Both the position numbers and the translations under genes were made by a program. From assembly GCA_900239685.1 (NCBI GenBank), contig OENT01000273.1, positions 62,001 through 126,000 on the forward strand: DNA of 64,000 nucleotides, in the 5' to 3' direction. This DNA comes from Rotaria macrura. Taxonomy: Eukaryota; Rotifera; Eurotatoria; Philodinida; Philodinidae. How positions within the stretch are numbered: position 1 is the first letter of the stretch; every line of letters begins with the position of its first letter. This document shows positions 25,591 through 37,168 of the stretch, one piece after another. The notes under the pieces are model-generated. The model searched no databases and was not told the DNA's origin. It saw only the letters and a program-made list of their open reading frames with translations.

Positions 25591-28500
25591 AAAAATAATA
25601 TATTTATGTATTTTGATCATTTTTGTTAGAAGAAATCAATTTCATATAGTTTATATCCTTTCGGAGAAAATTTCTCGGAGAAAATTTGACCTCGTTTTTT
25701 GTTCCGTTTCTTTACCGTCTCCTTTGTTTTTCATAAAATGTTACAGTCTATTCAAGCTTCTATTTCATTATTCATTACTTTCCGTTAACATTCTAAAACC
25801 AATTAGAGTCACGAAAGTACTTTAGCGGCTAGCATATAAAAACTAAAATAGCCATGCCTTTTGTATAAAATGCCGATCATTTTTGTAATGATAATTCGAT
25901 AGCGAAATGTTTCGCTGACATGATCGAAGAAGAATTTCTTGTTGAAATCGTATTGAAAACTAGTGCAACTAAAATCTTTAATACTTCATTAAACAAAAAT
26001 ATGGTGTATTTTATTTTTTTTCTTTTACAATTGAAAAACAACCATATTAGTATTTCATGCACCGAGAATTGTTTTCTTTTCAATGTCAATCGTAATCATT
26101 AAAAAAACATATTGAAGGAAAAATAATGACTTTTTCTTAAATTTCATAACCACTTAAGGATCACGCTACGTTTAAAGAAATAGGAATATTTTCCTAGACA
26201 ACTTGAGATACTGTATTTTTTTCGCATTGACAAAATGAATGAATTTCAAAACATAAGTCATTTTGGAAATATATTCTCGTTGTAAGATAGACCAATAATA
26301 TGTGAAAAAAAATACTCGAAGTATTCTTCATAAAAAAAAACATTAAATTTGAACCTATGTTGATAAAAAATATTACTATGCCCGAATGAACTTTACTCCT
26401 AAAAAACATGTGATTCATCATGTTTGACATTCGTTTAGATGACATTAAGATCAAATCATATAGTTACTTTATATATATATATATCGAAATTTCATATGAA
26501 TTATGTTGTGAACTAAAGTATTTGTTTGCTCATTTCTACTATATACTATAGGCTGTCATATGATAATACAATCGTCAAAGTCTCTTTGTTATGCCATACT
26601 ATTCGTCCTGCGCTAGGCCATATCGTATGGTTTTTCATAAAATTTAGTTTAGTTTTTTCTCTTGAATAATAGACAAAGATTATTTTCGTAAATATACTCC
26701 TTGAATATGCACGAATTTTCCATAAAAGTACTCGAGAAGCCTTTCGCGTATGTATATTTCTATTTTTTTTATTATAACATTATCCTCGGACGACAGTATG
26801 AATACTTCGTGTAATATCTTTATGTCGATTTTCTCGTAAGAATTTAAGAAAATTGTTCAATTCAGAACAATGACATGATATATGGCAATGAAAATATATA
26901 TTACTTCAGATGGATTTTAACAATCGAGCTCTTAGAGAACAATCATTTTCATCGTTTGAAAAGCAAAAGAAGTAAATACTAACATCATTTCTTATTCACG
27001 TTTAATATAAGACCTATTTCAAAAGAAATTCGTGATTGCATCATTTGTTATCTTCTATTATCAGTAGTTACGAAAACTTCACCATTAGCAGCTAATCATT
27101 TATACACAAAATCCAAACAGTTTTTCAATGCCTACAGTTTATATTCACCTATTGAAATATCGTCATGCGATCGATACATTCTCTTTACACAAATGATAAA
27201 GTTCAAACAACGCTTCTTGTTAAACAGATTTCTGTTTGAATCTAGAAACAAACAGTGAGCTCATATGTAATTCTTTGTAAACGTTCTCGTAGTTTTTTCA
27301 TTGGGTTATCTAACGTAATATGAACAATAGTTTTATTCACTATTCCTTATTTCAATGTTACTGTATAATACATCATTTATTTTTCGAATGTCAACTGATA
27401 CTTGATCAAATATACACTAACTAACAATCTTCATTTTCAAAGCAGAAATATGAGAATTCAGTTTGTGTCGAGAAATAATATGTAAAAAACAAAAGTTATG
27501 TTCGTTTTTGAAATAGCAGAACAAAAAAGTAGAGCACATAGACAACACTACATGTTATTTTAAGGCATACGATTTTACAAAAGTTTAATCTTTTTTTTCG
27601 GTCAATGAATGCATACTCTATTTTAAGAATTGAAAATTTAGTTCTCACTTCTAAAAAATGAAATTAATCATCGTAAAAATTTTCTTACATACATGTGTCT
27701 GCTTCTTTTCATTTGTTTTATATTACAATCGAAATTTTCTTGTACAAATGAAAACTACTCAGCACATATTCGCATCATATATATTGAATATACAATTCCA
27801 TACAAGCCTTTAGAACCTACATAATATTACGTGAATCTAAATGAATGTCTACGATGAAATAAATATATGATTTGTGACCATAAGTTTAAACTATCCATCG
27901 AAATTTTCATCAATGAAACAATAATTGCATTGTTAAATTAAGAAAATACGTTCTATATTTAACAATACAGAAATGATAGAAGTACTAGATTTATGACGGT
28001 TTATAAATTCAGACAAAAATTGTTCGATGATTGTACATGTTTTGGTTGAAGAAAGCAACACGATTCGATCTGTGAGGTGCCGACAAAAATAAAGCATCAC
28101 CGAGAAAAAGGAAAAGATTGTTTTGTTTTATTTGATAGTGAATATATGTAATGTTTTCTGGATTTATGCGCTAAGGACAAAAAAGTGTGTTGAATCTTTA
28201 TCACAAGGGCTTCATTGAACGAATGATGATGTATGATATAAAATGCATTTGTTGTGTTTTACAGTTTTGATCTGACATACGTATCTGATGATTGTTTTTT
28301 TGAATTTGTATGTCTCGCATCGTTTGTATTTGAATAGAAACGAAAAATTAAACTCAACAACAGAATGATTTCCATTTTTTTCTTTCTTCATGCTTTTGAA
28401 AATATAAAAACAACAACGTATGATATAAAAAAAAACAAATTTCTACATACTACTACTACCTAGTCGAAATTCATAGTTTGATGGTCGAAGTAACTTTCAA

Positions 28501-29586
28501 GTGTTAACTCCATAGTGTACTAGATAACTTTATTAAAAATCAACGTAATAGAATTATTTACCATGTTTCCTAGTCCGAGAAATATGCGTTCAAAATTGAA
28601 TTCATCTTCTCGTTTTCTTTTTTTTTTGTTTTCTAATCACTTCCAGAAAAAAATATATGCATTGTTCGTTAAAATAATGGTGGCATTACCTTCGTTTCGA
28701 ATATAATGGAATTATCATAGTAGAATGTTCTTTCTAAAATCATTTGAAAACATTTAAAGTTTGACTATACATCACGATTCCAAAGAAAGCATTTTCAACA
28801 ACAGCGAAAGTATAAACGACTTGGTAAGTGATCTGTATTTCAATGCATTTTCTTTTGTCTTCTATAAATCCATAATGATATGATAAACTCGAGCATATTG
28901 TCTTTATTCATTTTTGTGTAGTTTTTAAATAAGCAGAAACTTGATGAAATCCGTGACTTAAAACTAAAGGGAAAACATATCCATTCTTTAGAAATATATG
29001 TCATTAGAGAGAAAGCTACGTTATTTGTTTAGGAAATACCTAGTGGACATTTCGTCAACGCTTATGTTGTAAAATGAAATGAACATATGCTAAAGAGAAA
29101 TCGATTCGTTATTTTCAAAGTAGCAATATAAATTAAGTTTTTTGTCTTTATTCAAAATTATAATCATATCTGAATAATCTAAAAACATGCCAATAGCGAT
29201 TGAACCGATAAAAGAAGTTGTTTTTCTTTTCCAATCGTAACTAGATCAATGTTCAAATGTGATAGTTCGCATGACAAGACCGTACAAACGTAATGTTGAA
29301 CTTGAAATTGAGCTGTATGATAGTTGCCGAGTTCTCTCGACTAACTGTTCATTCATCATTCAATTTCGTACGTAAAGATACACATAACTCAATTGATTGC
29401 AAACTATGAGCTTTTATACGTCGGATGAATAATCTTGTTAAAAGTTTGAATGATGAGCGTTCTACGACAAAACAATTGATTTCTACTTGGACAGATTAAA
29501 AAAAAATGAATATGACTAATGATTGTATTTGATATTGAAAAATAGTTTAAATCATCTTTGTGAATTTTTTCTCTACATTTATTGTT
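25591..29586. other. 4 kb divergent intergenic region, no gene seen
   Basis: Lies between the start of the PKHD1L1-like gene (minus) and the start of the RING-LRR gene (plus), so promoters of both should be here. It is AT-rich with homopolymer runs and a TA tract near 26471. Only short, motif-free open frames exist. I could not identify a specific promoter element. Confidence 0.5.
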
Positions 29587-29601
29587 TAGACAATAACAAA
29601 T
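29587..29601 (+). promoter_or_regulatory. Acceptor-like site just upstream of the RING-LRR start codon
   Basis: TTTATTGTTTAG ends at 29589, 12 bases before the ATG. A 5' UTR intron or a spliced-leader trans-splicing acceptor would both look like this. Confidence 0.35.
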
Positions 29602-31773
29602 ATGATACGACCTATCAATTATGAATATATGGATCGAGCATCGATTGACAAACATCTTCACTGTGACTATTGTAATAATCCTTTAATTGATCCTGTATCA
29701 ACACCATGTAAACATACATTTTGTCGAGTTTGTATTGAAAATAAATTTAAAAAATCTGGTGGCGCTTGTGGAAAACTGAAATGTAGAAATCGATCTATGA
29801 CATTAAATGATTTAACACCTGTGACAGAACGTATTGTTTTAAATATGCTCGATCGACTTCCTGTTAAATGCTTGGTTTGTGGAACAGCAAATATTCAACG
29901 TGGAACTTTTGAAAACCATGCAACAAAACTTTGTCCTAAAATAACTGTTCATTGTTTAGCAGCCGATCTTAAATGTCCATGGATGGGTTCGAATGAGCAA
30001 TTAAAACAACATGTTTCAATATGTGTTCATGAGCAAATGCGTCCGATAATAACAGAAATCATTCAAAATAATCAACAACTAACACAACAAATTCAGCAGA
30101 TATCCGAACGATGTTTAAATAATCATTTATCGTATATAAAAGAATTACAAGAAACAAACGAAAATTTAACTAGAAATGTTGAACAATTGAAGGAAGTGTT
30201 AAATCATGAAAAAGAACAATTCAAAGATTTACAAACAGAATTTCTACAATTGAAAGAACTGATTCTACAAGATAAAACACAAATAAATGAATTAAAAACT
30301 AGAAGTCTATCTGAACAAGAAGAAATTATACGTGTCGCTGGACGTTGTAATACGCATGAAATTCGAATTAATCAGCTAACTGATAAAATTAATGCCAAAG
30401 GAGGTAGGGTATACTTTTTCTTCCACGTTTAACACACAAATATTCATATGAATTGGGTAGATAATTTCGCTGTTTACTATGAGACTGAATGATGTAAACA
30501 TCAGTTGAGACTTGACTGGTCGAATTCACCAAATTTCGCTTATTCTACCTGAAGAGTATTCGTCTAACACAAATGATTTCAACAAGAATCACACATGTAG
30601 ACTTAATCAACTCATATGCTTTGAATAACAATATCGAATATGATTCAAAGAGAAAATCTACTACTACTCTTTTCTTACTTTCTAAAGTTCAATTTCATAG
30701 TCAAATAAATCCAGGAGTTAAAAAGGAAAAGAGTATAACTGACAGATAAATATCACATTCAAATATCAGAACGATATCTGATTTGCAACTGTAAGTTTAA
30801 TCAAAGGTTCACGAGAGCACGATGATATATACTAATCAGTAATTCTAGGATTCATCAATGTAAACTGAAAAATCGTTTGTTAAGAATATTCCATTTTCGA
30901 ATATTCATAAAATTCTAACAATGTCGAATGTATTTCGTTGTAGTATACTTATCGATCTACTTGAATCTTTTCTTGACGATATGAAAGCCTTTGATAGTGA
31001 ACTACCTTTTTTTTATTATCAAAGTTGATTGAAAAGTAAAATAATAGATACTTAGCAAGTGTCGTTTTTCGAATCAAAACTAATTGATTTTTTTATTTCT
31101 AGATACATTTAATTATGAAAATTCTGAACTGGAATTAAATTTATCTAAATGCCAATCACATGCAACAGTTGATTTATCTAAACATCAACTACTTGATCGG
31201 GATATAGAAATTATTATTAAACGTGCTCTAATCGAAAAACAATGCACACGACTTGACTTAGGCTATAATGCTATAACATCGAAAGGTGCAACACTATTAG
31301 CTGATGCTTTAAAATGTAATACAACATTAGAAGAATTAGATTTTCATAATAATCGTCTATCAGATCTTGGTGTATATTCATTGGCAGAAGTTTTATCATC
31401 AAATCGCTCGATATTAAAAGCTCTTGGCCTTGGATCCAATGGTATCACAGATAAAGGTGTCGAACATTTAGCTGACATGTTAAAAATAAATCAATCAATA
31501 ACATGGTTAGCATTAGCAGGAAATCAAATAGGCGATCACGGTGTTAAATTATTAGCAAATACACTTGCTTATCAAAATACTAGTTTACTTGTATTATCAC
31601 TTCATGTAAATAAATCAATCAGTGATGCAAGCGTTGATATCATTATTGATATGTTACAACATAATAAATCATTAAAAAAATTGTGGATGCAAGATTGTAA
31701 TATATCTGAAGATGGTAAATTAAAACTTCGAGATGCAGTGAAAATTAAACAAGGTTTTTCTTTGTATATGTAG
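29602..31773 (+). CDS. RING/TRAF-type zinc-finger, coiled-coil, leucine-rich-repeat protein
   Basis: Two exons, 29602-30403 and 31103-31773, joined over a 699 bp GT-AG intron in frame (490 aa). Residues about 21-61 form a RING-like finger (CDYC, CKHTFCRVC, then a wider CGKLKC pair). This is followed by a TRAF-type Cys/His finger (CLVCG, CPWMGSNEQLKQHVSIC) and a Gln/Glu-rich coiled coil (about 150-260). Exon 2 encodes about five ribonuclease-inhibitor/NLRC-type leucine-rich repeats (pattern LxLxxNxIxxxGxxxLAxxL). RING-TRAF proteins are typically ubiquitin ligases or signalling adaptors, and the LRRs would bind a partner; neither is shown here. A TTTAG acceptor lies 12 bases before the ATG. The last RING Cys pair is spaced C-x4-C, so E3 activity is uncertain. 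Confidence 0.85.
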
Positions 31774-33133
31774 TTTATTAGTATATAATTACTGTTTATT
31801 TATATGGATTTAGTAGATTATCGAAAGCATATTATACCGAAAAAACGATTTGTTGATAACAAAATTTAATGAAATCTATCATGTTATGTATAGATTGAAA
31901 AGAGTAGATATTATTTTCCCTACGATTGTTATTTTTCTGTTCTTTGTCATTGAATATATTTGAAGGAATTCAATGGAAAATAAACTATTTTCTTCATGAT
32001 AAAAGTCTTGTGTAAATTCTCATCTTTAAACAATCAGATTGATCATTTTGTTCATCGAAGAAAAAACACTTGTGAAGTGTGGTGAAAATACAAAGTCAAA
32101 CAAGTATAAACTCAGTTCGCCATGATTCATGTAATAGAAATCTTAGTAACTCACGAAAATCATTCTGACAATCGGATCTGGATCTGGTCGGAACTCAATT
32201 AGATTGTATAAACGAAATGATTTTCGGATCCTGTTGTAGAAATCTGATGAAATCAGAAGCGAGCTTTTATCCGTGTCTAACAATGTTGTCAGATACTAAT
32301 TAGCATCTAATTGAAAAAAACAGGGTTCATCCATCGACTTTGTTTGTAAGTCCATCCCCTGGAATCCGAGCCCATCTGTTACTGGTTTTATTCACTTGGG
32401 AATCCTCAACTTTAAATTGTTATCAGCAAGTGATATGCTTCATATGAAGCATGGTATTTGACCTCCCGCTATAGCTAAATCTAATACCGATTTATACCTT
32501 ACACAATGATTACGTTGTACAAGAGTGAATCATTGTTCGTAATCTGGAAAAAAATTTCATGGCTGTTTTACATGAGACGAAAGCTCCTCTTATATTTTCG
32601 TCGCAAGTCAAATAATTCAGGGGCATGTGTGTTACAGAAAATGTTTCTCTTCAATTCACCTTTATAAAACTTCATATCAATGACGAAGCACTATGAATCC
32701 TAGTGATACTTGATTTAGGCATCATAAGTCCTTGCATTGAACTAGGTCTACTATCTGAAGCACATACTTCTTTCTGAAGTAGTTAGAGCTTTTTAATTTT
32801 TTGATGAGTACTAACTTAAAATAATGAGATTAAAATTCAAGAGCATAGCATTGATTCTGACGTCTCAAGAATGAGTTAAAAAGGGACAATCCTATGGTCA
32901 ATTTCAAATCGATAAATCTTGAAAACTTATCTATGGTGGTCAATTCGAAAACAAAACTCTTGCCCATTATGTTTCCGAGGCTAAATTTGACTATCAAAGT
33001 GATAATGTGCATTGATTCTTCACCTTGAAACTCTGCACATCGCTCATTAATTTTTAATCATATTTTGAAGACTAAAACCTCTTCATAAAAAGATAGTAAG
33101 CGATTAGCCATATAAAAGAGATTCGATAAGTAG
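31774..33133. other. Intergenic region with a dispersed repeat, no gene
   Basis: About 1.36 kb after the RING-LRR gene. The stretch near 32215-32340 resembles the repeat at 23795-23914. The remainder is AT-rich with no supported reading frame. Confidence 0.5.
32215..32340. repeat. Dispersed repeat related to 23795-23914
   Basis: Shares GATTTTCGGATCC and the TACTAATTAG / GGTTCATC blocks in the same order with the copy in intron 3 of the PKHD1L1-like gene. No termini could be defined. Confidence 0.45.
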
Positions 33134-33332
33134 AATATGATCTCGGAATGCTGCATTTCTATCTTTTTCAACAATCTCTTGGTTGATGAATCAATATAGC
33201 AGCTCGTTCATTCTCTTGTTTGTTCCATAGAACGTGACAGTGTGGATTCGAGTGATACTCTATCATAACTAATACACAAGTCACGATCTTCGAATCTAAA
33301 GCAGATTAAAGTTCGTCAATACATCGATATAT

Positions 33333-33351
33333 AATTGCACTCATGGATACT
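33333..33351. repeat. LINE target-site duplication, left copy
   Basis: AATTGCACTCATGGATACT, identical to 39088-39106. The related but uninterrupted site in unit B is near 42282-42301, which supports this as the duplicated target. Confidence 0.9.
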
Positions 33352-33809
33352 ACTTGTATGCATTTTATTACCTTTTGACCCTCTTAGGTCCTATAGGGAC
33401 AACATTAGTAACCAGTTACCGTCATTTACAAAGTTTAAATCGGTGAACAATGCGGGGCATACAATGAGATGAAAAAGAAAAAGAAAAAAGAAAAGATAAA
33501 GACAATAACGAAACAAATAAAAATAAAAATAAAAATAAAAAGAAGCAAATCCCGAGAGAACCAGAAATAAAAAAACAAGTGAAAGAGAAAAATAAATAAA
33601 TAAATAATACACATCCAAGGAGAGAAACGGGTCCATGAGATGACATATAAATATACATGCATAAGCTCATCATGAAAGATTGGGAAGAAAAAAGAAGTCT
33701 CAAGTAATCACACGTCAACATCTGGTATGACATTCATCGATGTTTAATAATCTAAGCCGAGGTTCAGAAGACAAGATAGGAAAAAAAATTTTCATTACAC
33801 TGCAAACGA

Positions 33810-36800
33810 CTAGAAGGTTTCCGGGAAGTGGACGAGAAGATCCAGGTCATTGCTTTCAATCGCTGGAATGTATGAGATCATATTGTGTCTAGAACACCAA
33901 TCCAGACACGTAGCCCATACACTATTCCGATTAATTAGTCTCTTATTATGTCGGAGCGACATTATTTTACTATTGTCAATCAACCAGCGTTGCCGGTGAG
34001 CGCATAGTTCGATTTGTTCGAGTAGTAGTTGTCCATCTTCTGACTTACCCAGTGTTGAGAGATATTTTCCCCACCCAGGTCGACGATTACGGACTTTGTA
34101 TACGACTGTAAACGACCGTATACGCTCCCCACACGACCGTAAACGGTCGTATTTTAGCGTTTTACATGGTCCAGTATTACGGTCGTATATCGCCGTATCG
34201 TATACGGGCAAATACGATCGTACACGGAGAAATACGGTGGAAAACGGAAACCGTTTACGGATTTTGTATACGAGGACCGTAAACGATCGTTTTTCTCTCC
34301 GTATATCGTCGTATTTCCCCGTATACGACACGGAGATATACGATCGTAATACTGGACCATGTATTTTGCCGTATTCCTCCGTATACGGTCGTTTACGGTC
34401 GTGCTTGTTCGACCTGGGCAGTACTTAAAACATCTGACGTCCAGTGAGCATTCATTGTATAGGATACTAAAAATGAAATCTTCCCAATGAAGACAACGGT
34501 ATACTCTTTTAAGACATGTATAGTACATGTGTGAAAGATCTATTTTTTGCCTAGAAGTAAATAATGGAAATATTGCAAATAACCAAGCAAATAATGGGTA
34601 TACAAATGTAGAAAATAGGATTCGACGAACCTGAACACATGATGCTCCTGCGTACTTACAGTTATTCACCAGAGTTGTTCTTTGACGTACTTTTAGCAAT
34701 GTATGATTTATAAGGTGTGACCATCCTAGTTTGGTAGAAATCCAGTATCCCAGATATTTGAATTGGTTAGTCCAACTGATAATGTGCTCGCCACATTTAA
34801 GTATTGGCATCGGGTTCGGATAACTGACTGCACGAGCTGTCCACATAGCGTGTGTCTTTTTATAGTTGATTGGCTGTACCGACAAGGCCGAGTAATATTC
34901 CAGATTAACGAAAAACGAGGCCAGTCTTTTTTCTAAGTCAATACATTGATCTGTGTATTTTATGCCCATCTGACCGGCCATAGTTGCAGCCACATCATCG
35001 GCAAATAAGAAAGACATCGCCATCGGAAAGGCATCACTCATATCCGAGTGATAAGTAATGAATACACTAGGAGACAGGCTGGAGTCTTGTGAACAACCTC
35101 TTTTGATAGCAAACCATCGGGAGCGAATTCCTTGGATGTCTGTATAGCCACGTCTATTAACTAACCATTGTTTAATCCATACAACATAGGCAGCTGGAAT
35201 GCCTAAACGTGAAAGCTTGCCAATACAACCGTCAAACCAAAGCTGATCAAATCCACTTCGAAAATCAACGAATACTGTACAAACTGGTGAGCTATTGGCC
35301 ATTAGAGAAGATATCTGTTCGATCAATAGTAATACTCGACTTTGTAACCGATGATTTGCTCTAAAGCCGGATTGATTGTCAGGTAGTAAACCACGAGCAT
35401 TGAGCACCTGAAGAAAGCGATTAAGAAATAACTTTTCCATGACTTTAAGATGACAATCCAATAGTGAGATGGGACGTGTAGCGTCTGGTGTGCAAATCGG
35501 CTCCTTTTTTGCAAGAATGACCATTCTAACATCCTTCCATTTGTCTGGCATGAAGGCTGTCTGTAAAGACAAGTTGAATAAGGGGATCATGAGATGCCAA
35601 TAATTTTTAGGTACATGATTAAGTAACGCCGGCGATAGCCCATGAGCATCACAGGATGATTTTTTCTTTTTTGCTTTTAGTATAATAAGTAATTCAGGAT
35701 AAGATATCATCAGAATAGGATCTTTATCGCTATCCCACTGTATGGGCTGTGAGTCGATGTACGGATGTGGACGATAAACTTCCGGTTCAATGAATAATTG
35801 TTCATAGTGATTGGCCGCGCAATCCACCATACCGTGTGGATCTTTGATTGTTTCACCCGTTGTAGAAATTAAGGCTCGTAGAGTTGCGGATTTTTCATGA
35901 AAATGTCGTTTCGACTTAACCCAAAATGGTGATGATTCCGTGCGACTTTTATATCTTTCTTCCATCATTTTGCATAATTGCTCCCGTCGTAGTGTTCGTA
36001 GCTGAAATTGCGTTCTCTTACGCATCGTGTAAGCTTCTCTTCGCAATTGCATGTCACCGGAACGTTTCGCTTTAATGGATAGTGCACGACTCTTGTATAG
36101 TAAATCTCTCAACCAGTAAGGCACTCCTGTTCTTGCCAATTTCCGATCGAAATATTGAGTACATCTTGCCTCTAGAAGTGCCAAAAAATCGGTATAATTA
36201 TTGTACGCTGTGTTATAGCACCTCGATGACCATTGCTTTTCCGAGAAGGAAAAGGTGTAAGACATAAAGGCTGAGAAAACCGTCCAATTGATTCTTTTGC
36301 CAAGAGCCAGTTCTTTCCCTTCGCAAGATAATATTCCAATTAAAGGTAGATGATCACTCGTGGTGTCTCTCTTACTCGTTTGTAAGGAGAGATGCAAGCC
36401 AGATACAAACGCATAATCTATTGTTCTATTTGATCTGAGTGAGGTAGGGCCATCTGGAATGATGGAAGACATAGAGTGGGATTCAGACCATGATAATAAC
36501 ATATCCGCTTTGCTCTTGTCGTCGTGTAGATCGATGTTGAAATCACCCATCAAGACGCACTTGGACTTAATAAAAGGATTCATATCATGCTAGTTCCAAG
36601 ATTTACTTTCAGGAGCATATACCCCAATAATACGTAATGGTTCTTCCAATAAGATATCTACTACACACACATTAGGTACGTTACATTGATGCCTGGTTGT
36701 TGGTAATCCTTCTCGAACTAATATTAATAGTCCACCATTTCTATTCTCGCCACCTTGGTAAAAACTTTGATACTGTGGAAAAGCTGCCGCTACCAAAGAG

Positions 36801-37168
36801 AGATCAATACATCCAATTTCCGTCAATACCAATATGTCAGAAACATGTTTTTTGCTTAATAAAACCACTTCTTCCCATCTGTTTTCCAATCCACGCACGT
36901 TAGAACATAACACATGTAAGCCTGGTAGAGGGGATAATATGTCCTCTTTGGTTGATTTCTTCCATAGTGAGAGACAGCTTTCCAATGTTGGGGCATTATG
37001 CCAATCATAAATTACCGACTCGAATAGTTTTAAGTCGGAATATCCCAAAGTTGATTCTATCAAGTTCCGATTCTTATTGAGCATGTTTATATTTGATGAT
37101 TGAGAACGAGGTACAAATGGAGTTGCATTAATAGATAGATTCATGTTGGAATTGTCTGCGACTTCCAT
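33810..37168 (-). pseudogene. LINE ORF2, endonuclease-reverse transcriptase, broken by a stop and a MITE
   Basis: Starts at ATG 37166-37168 (MEVADNSN). The APE-type endonuclease shows LCSNVRGL, LVLTEIG, MGDFNIDL and SDHLPLIG. Reverse transcriptase blocks include PISLLDCHLKVMEK, QSGFRANHR, FVDFRSGFD and the FADD active site. A TAG at 36590-36592 interrupts the endonuclease just before the GDFN motif, with the frame continuing unchanged on both sides; it would be TGG before a single change. The C-terminal part is split by the MITE 34074-34418 (a shift of 2 modulo 3) and resumes at about 34071 in another frame, ending at TAG 33810-33812. The turn block reads GCSQDSSLSP, a degenerate form of the usual motif. 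Confidence 0.85.
34074..34418. mobile_element. CCCAGGTCGA-ended foldback MITE inserted in LINE ORF2
   Basis: 345 bp with ends CCCAGGTCGA and TCGACCTGGG, flanked by CA on both sides (34072-34073 and 34419-34420). Removing the element and one CA restores the ORF2 frame through K-Y-W-G-K-Y. The interior is packed with CGTATACG, CGTTTACG and related near-palindromes, so both strands read open. It is the reverse complement of the copy at 47034-47368. Confidence 0.88.

Noticed and set aside
33391..33733. Hydrophobic 75-103 codon frames (minus strand) rich in Phe/Leu
   Set aside because: They translate an A-rich (plus) low-complexity tract in the LINE 3' region; composition artefact rather than membrane proteins.
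34096..34428. Open frames of over 100 codons on both strands in 34096-34428 and 46985-47460, rich in RTVNDR/YDRNTGP motifs
   Set aside because: They lie within the CCCAGGTCGA foldback MITEs; the frames arise from the CGTATACG-type internal repeats, not from genes.
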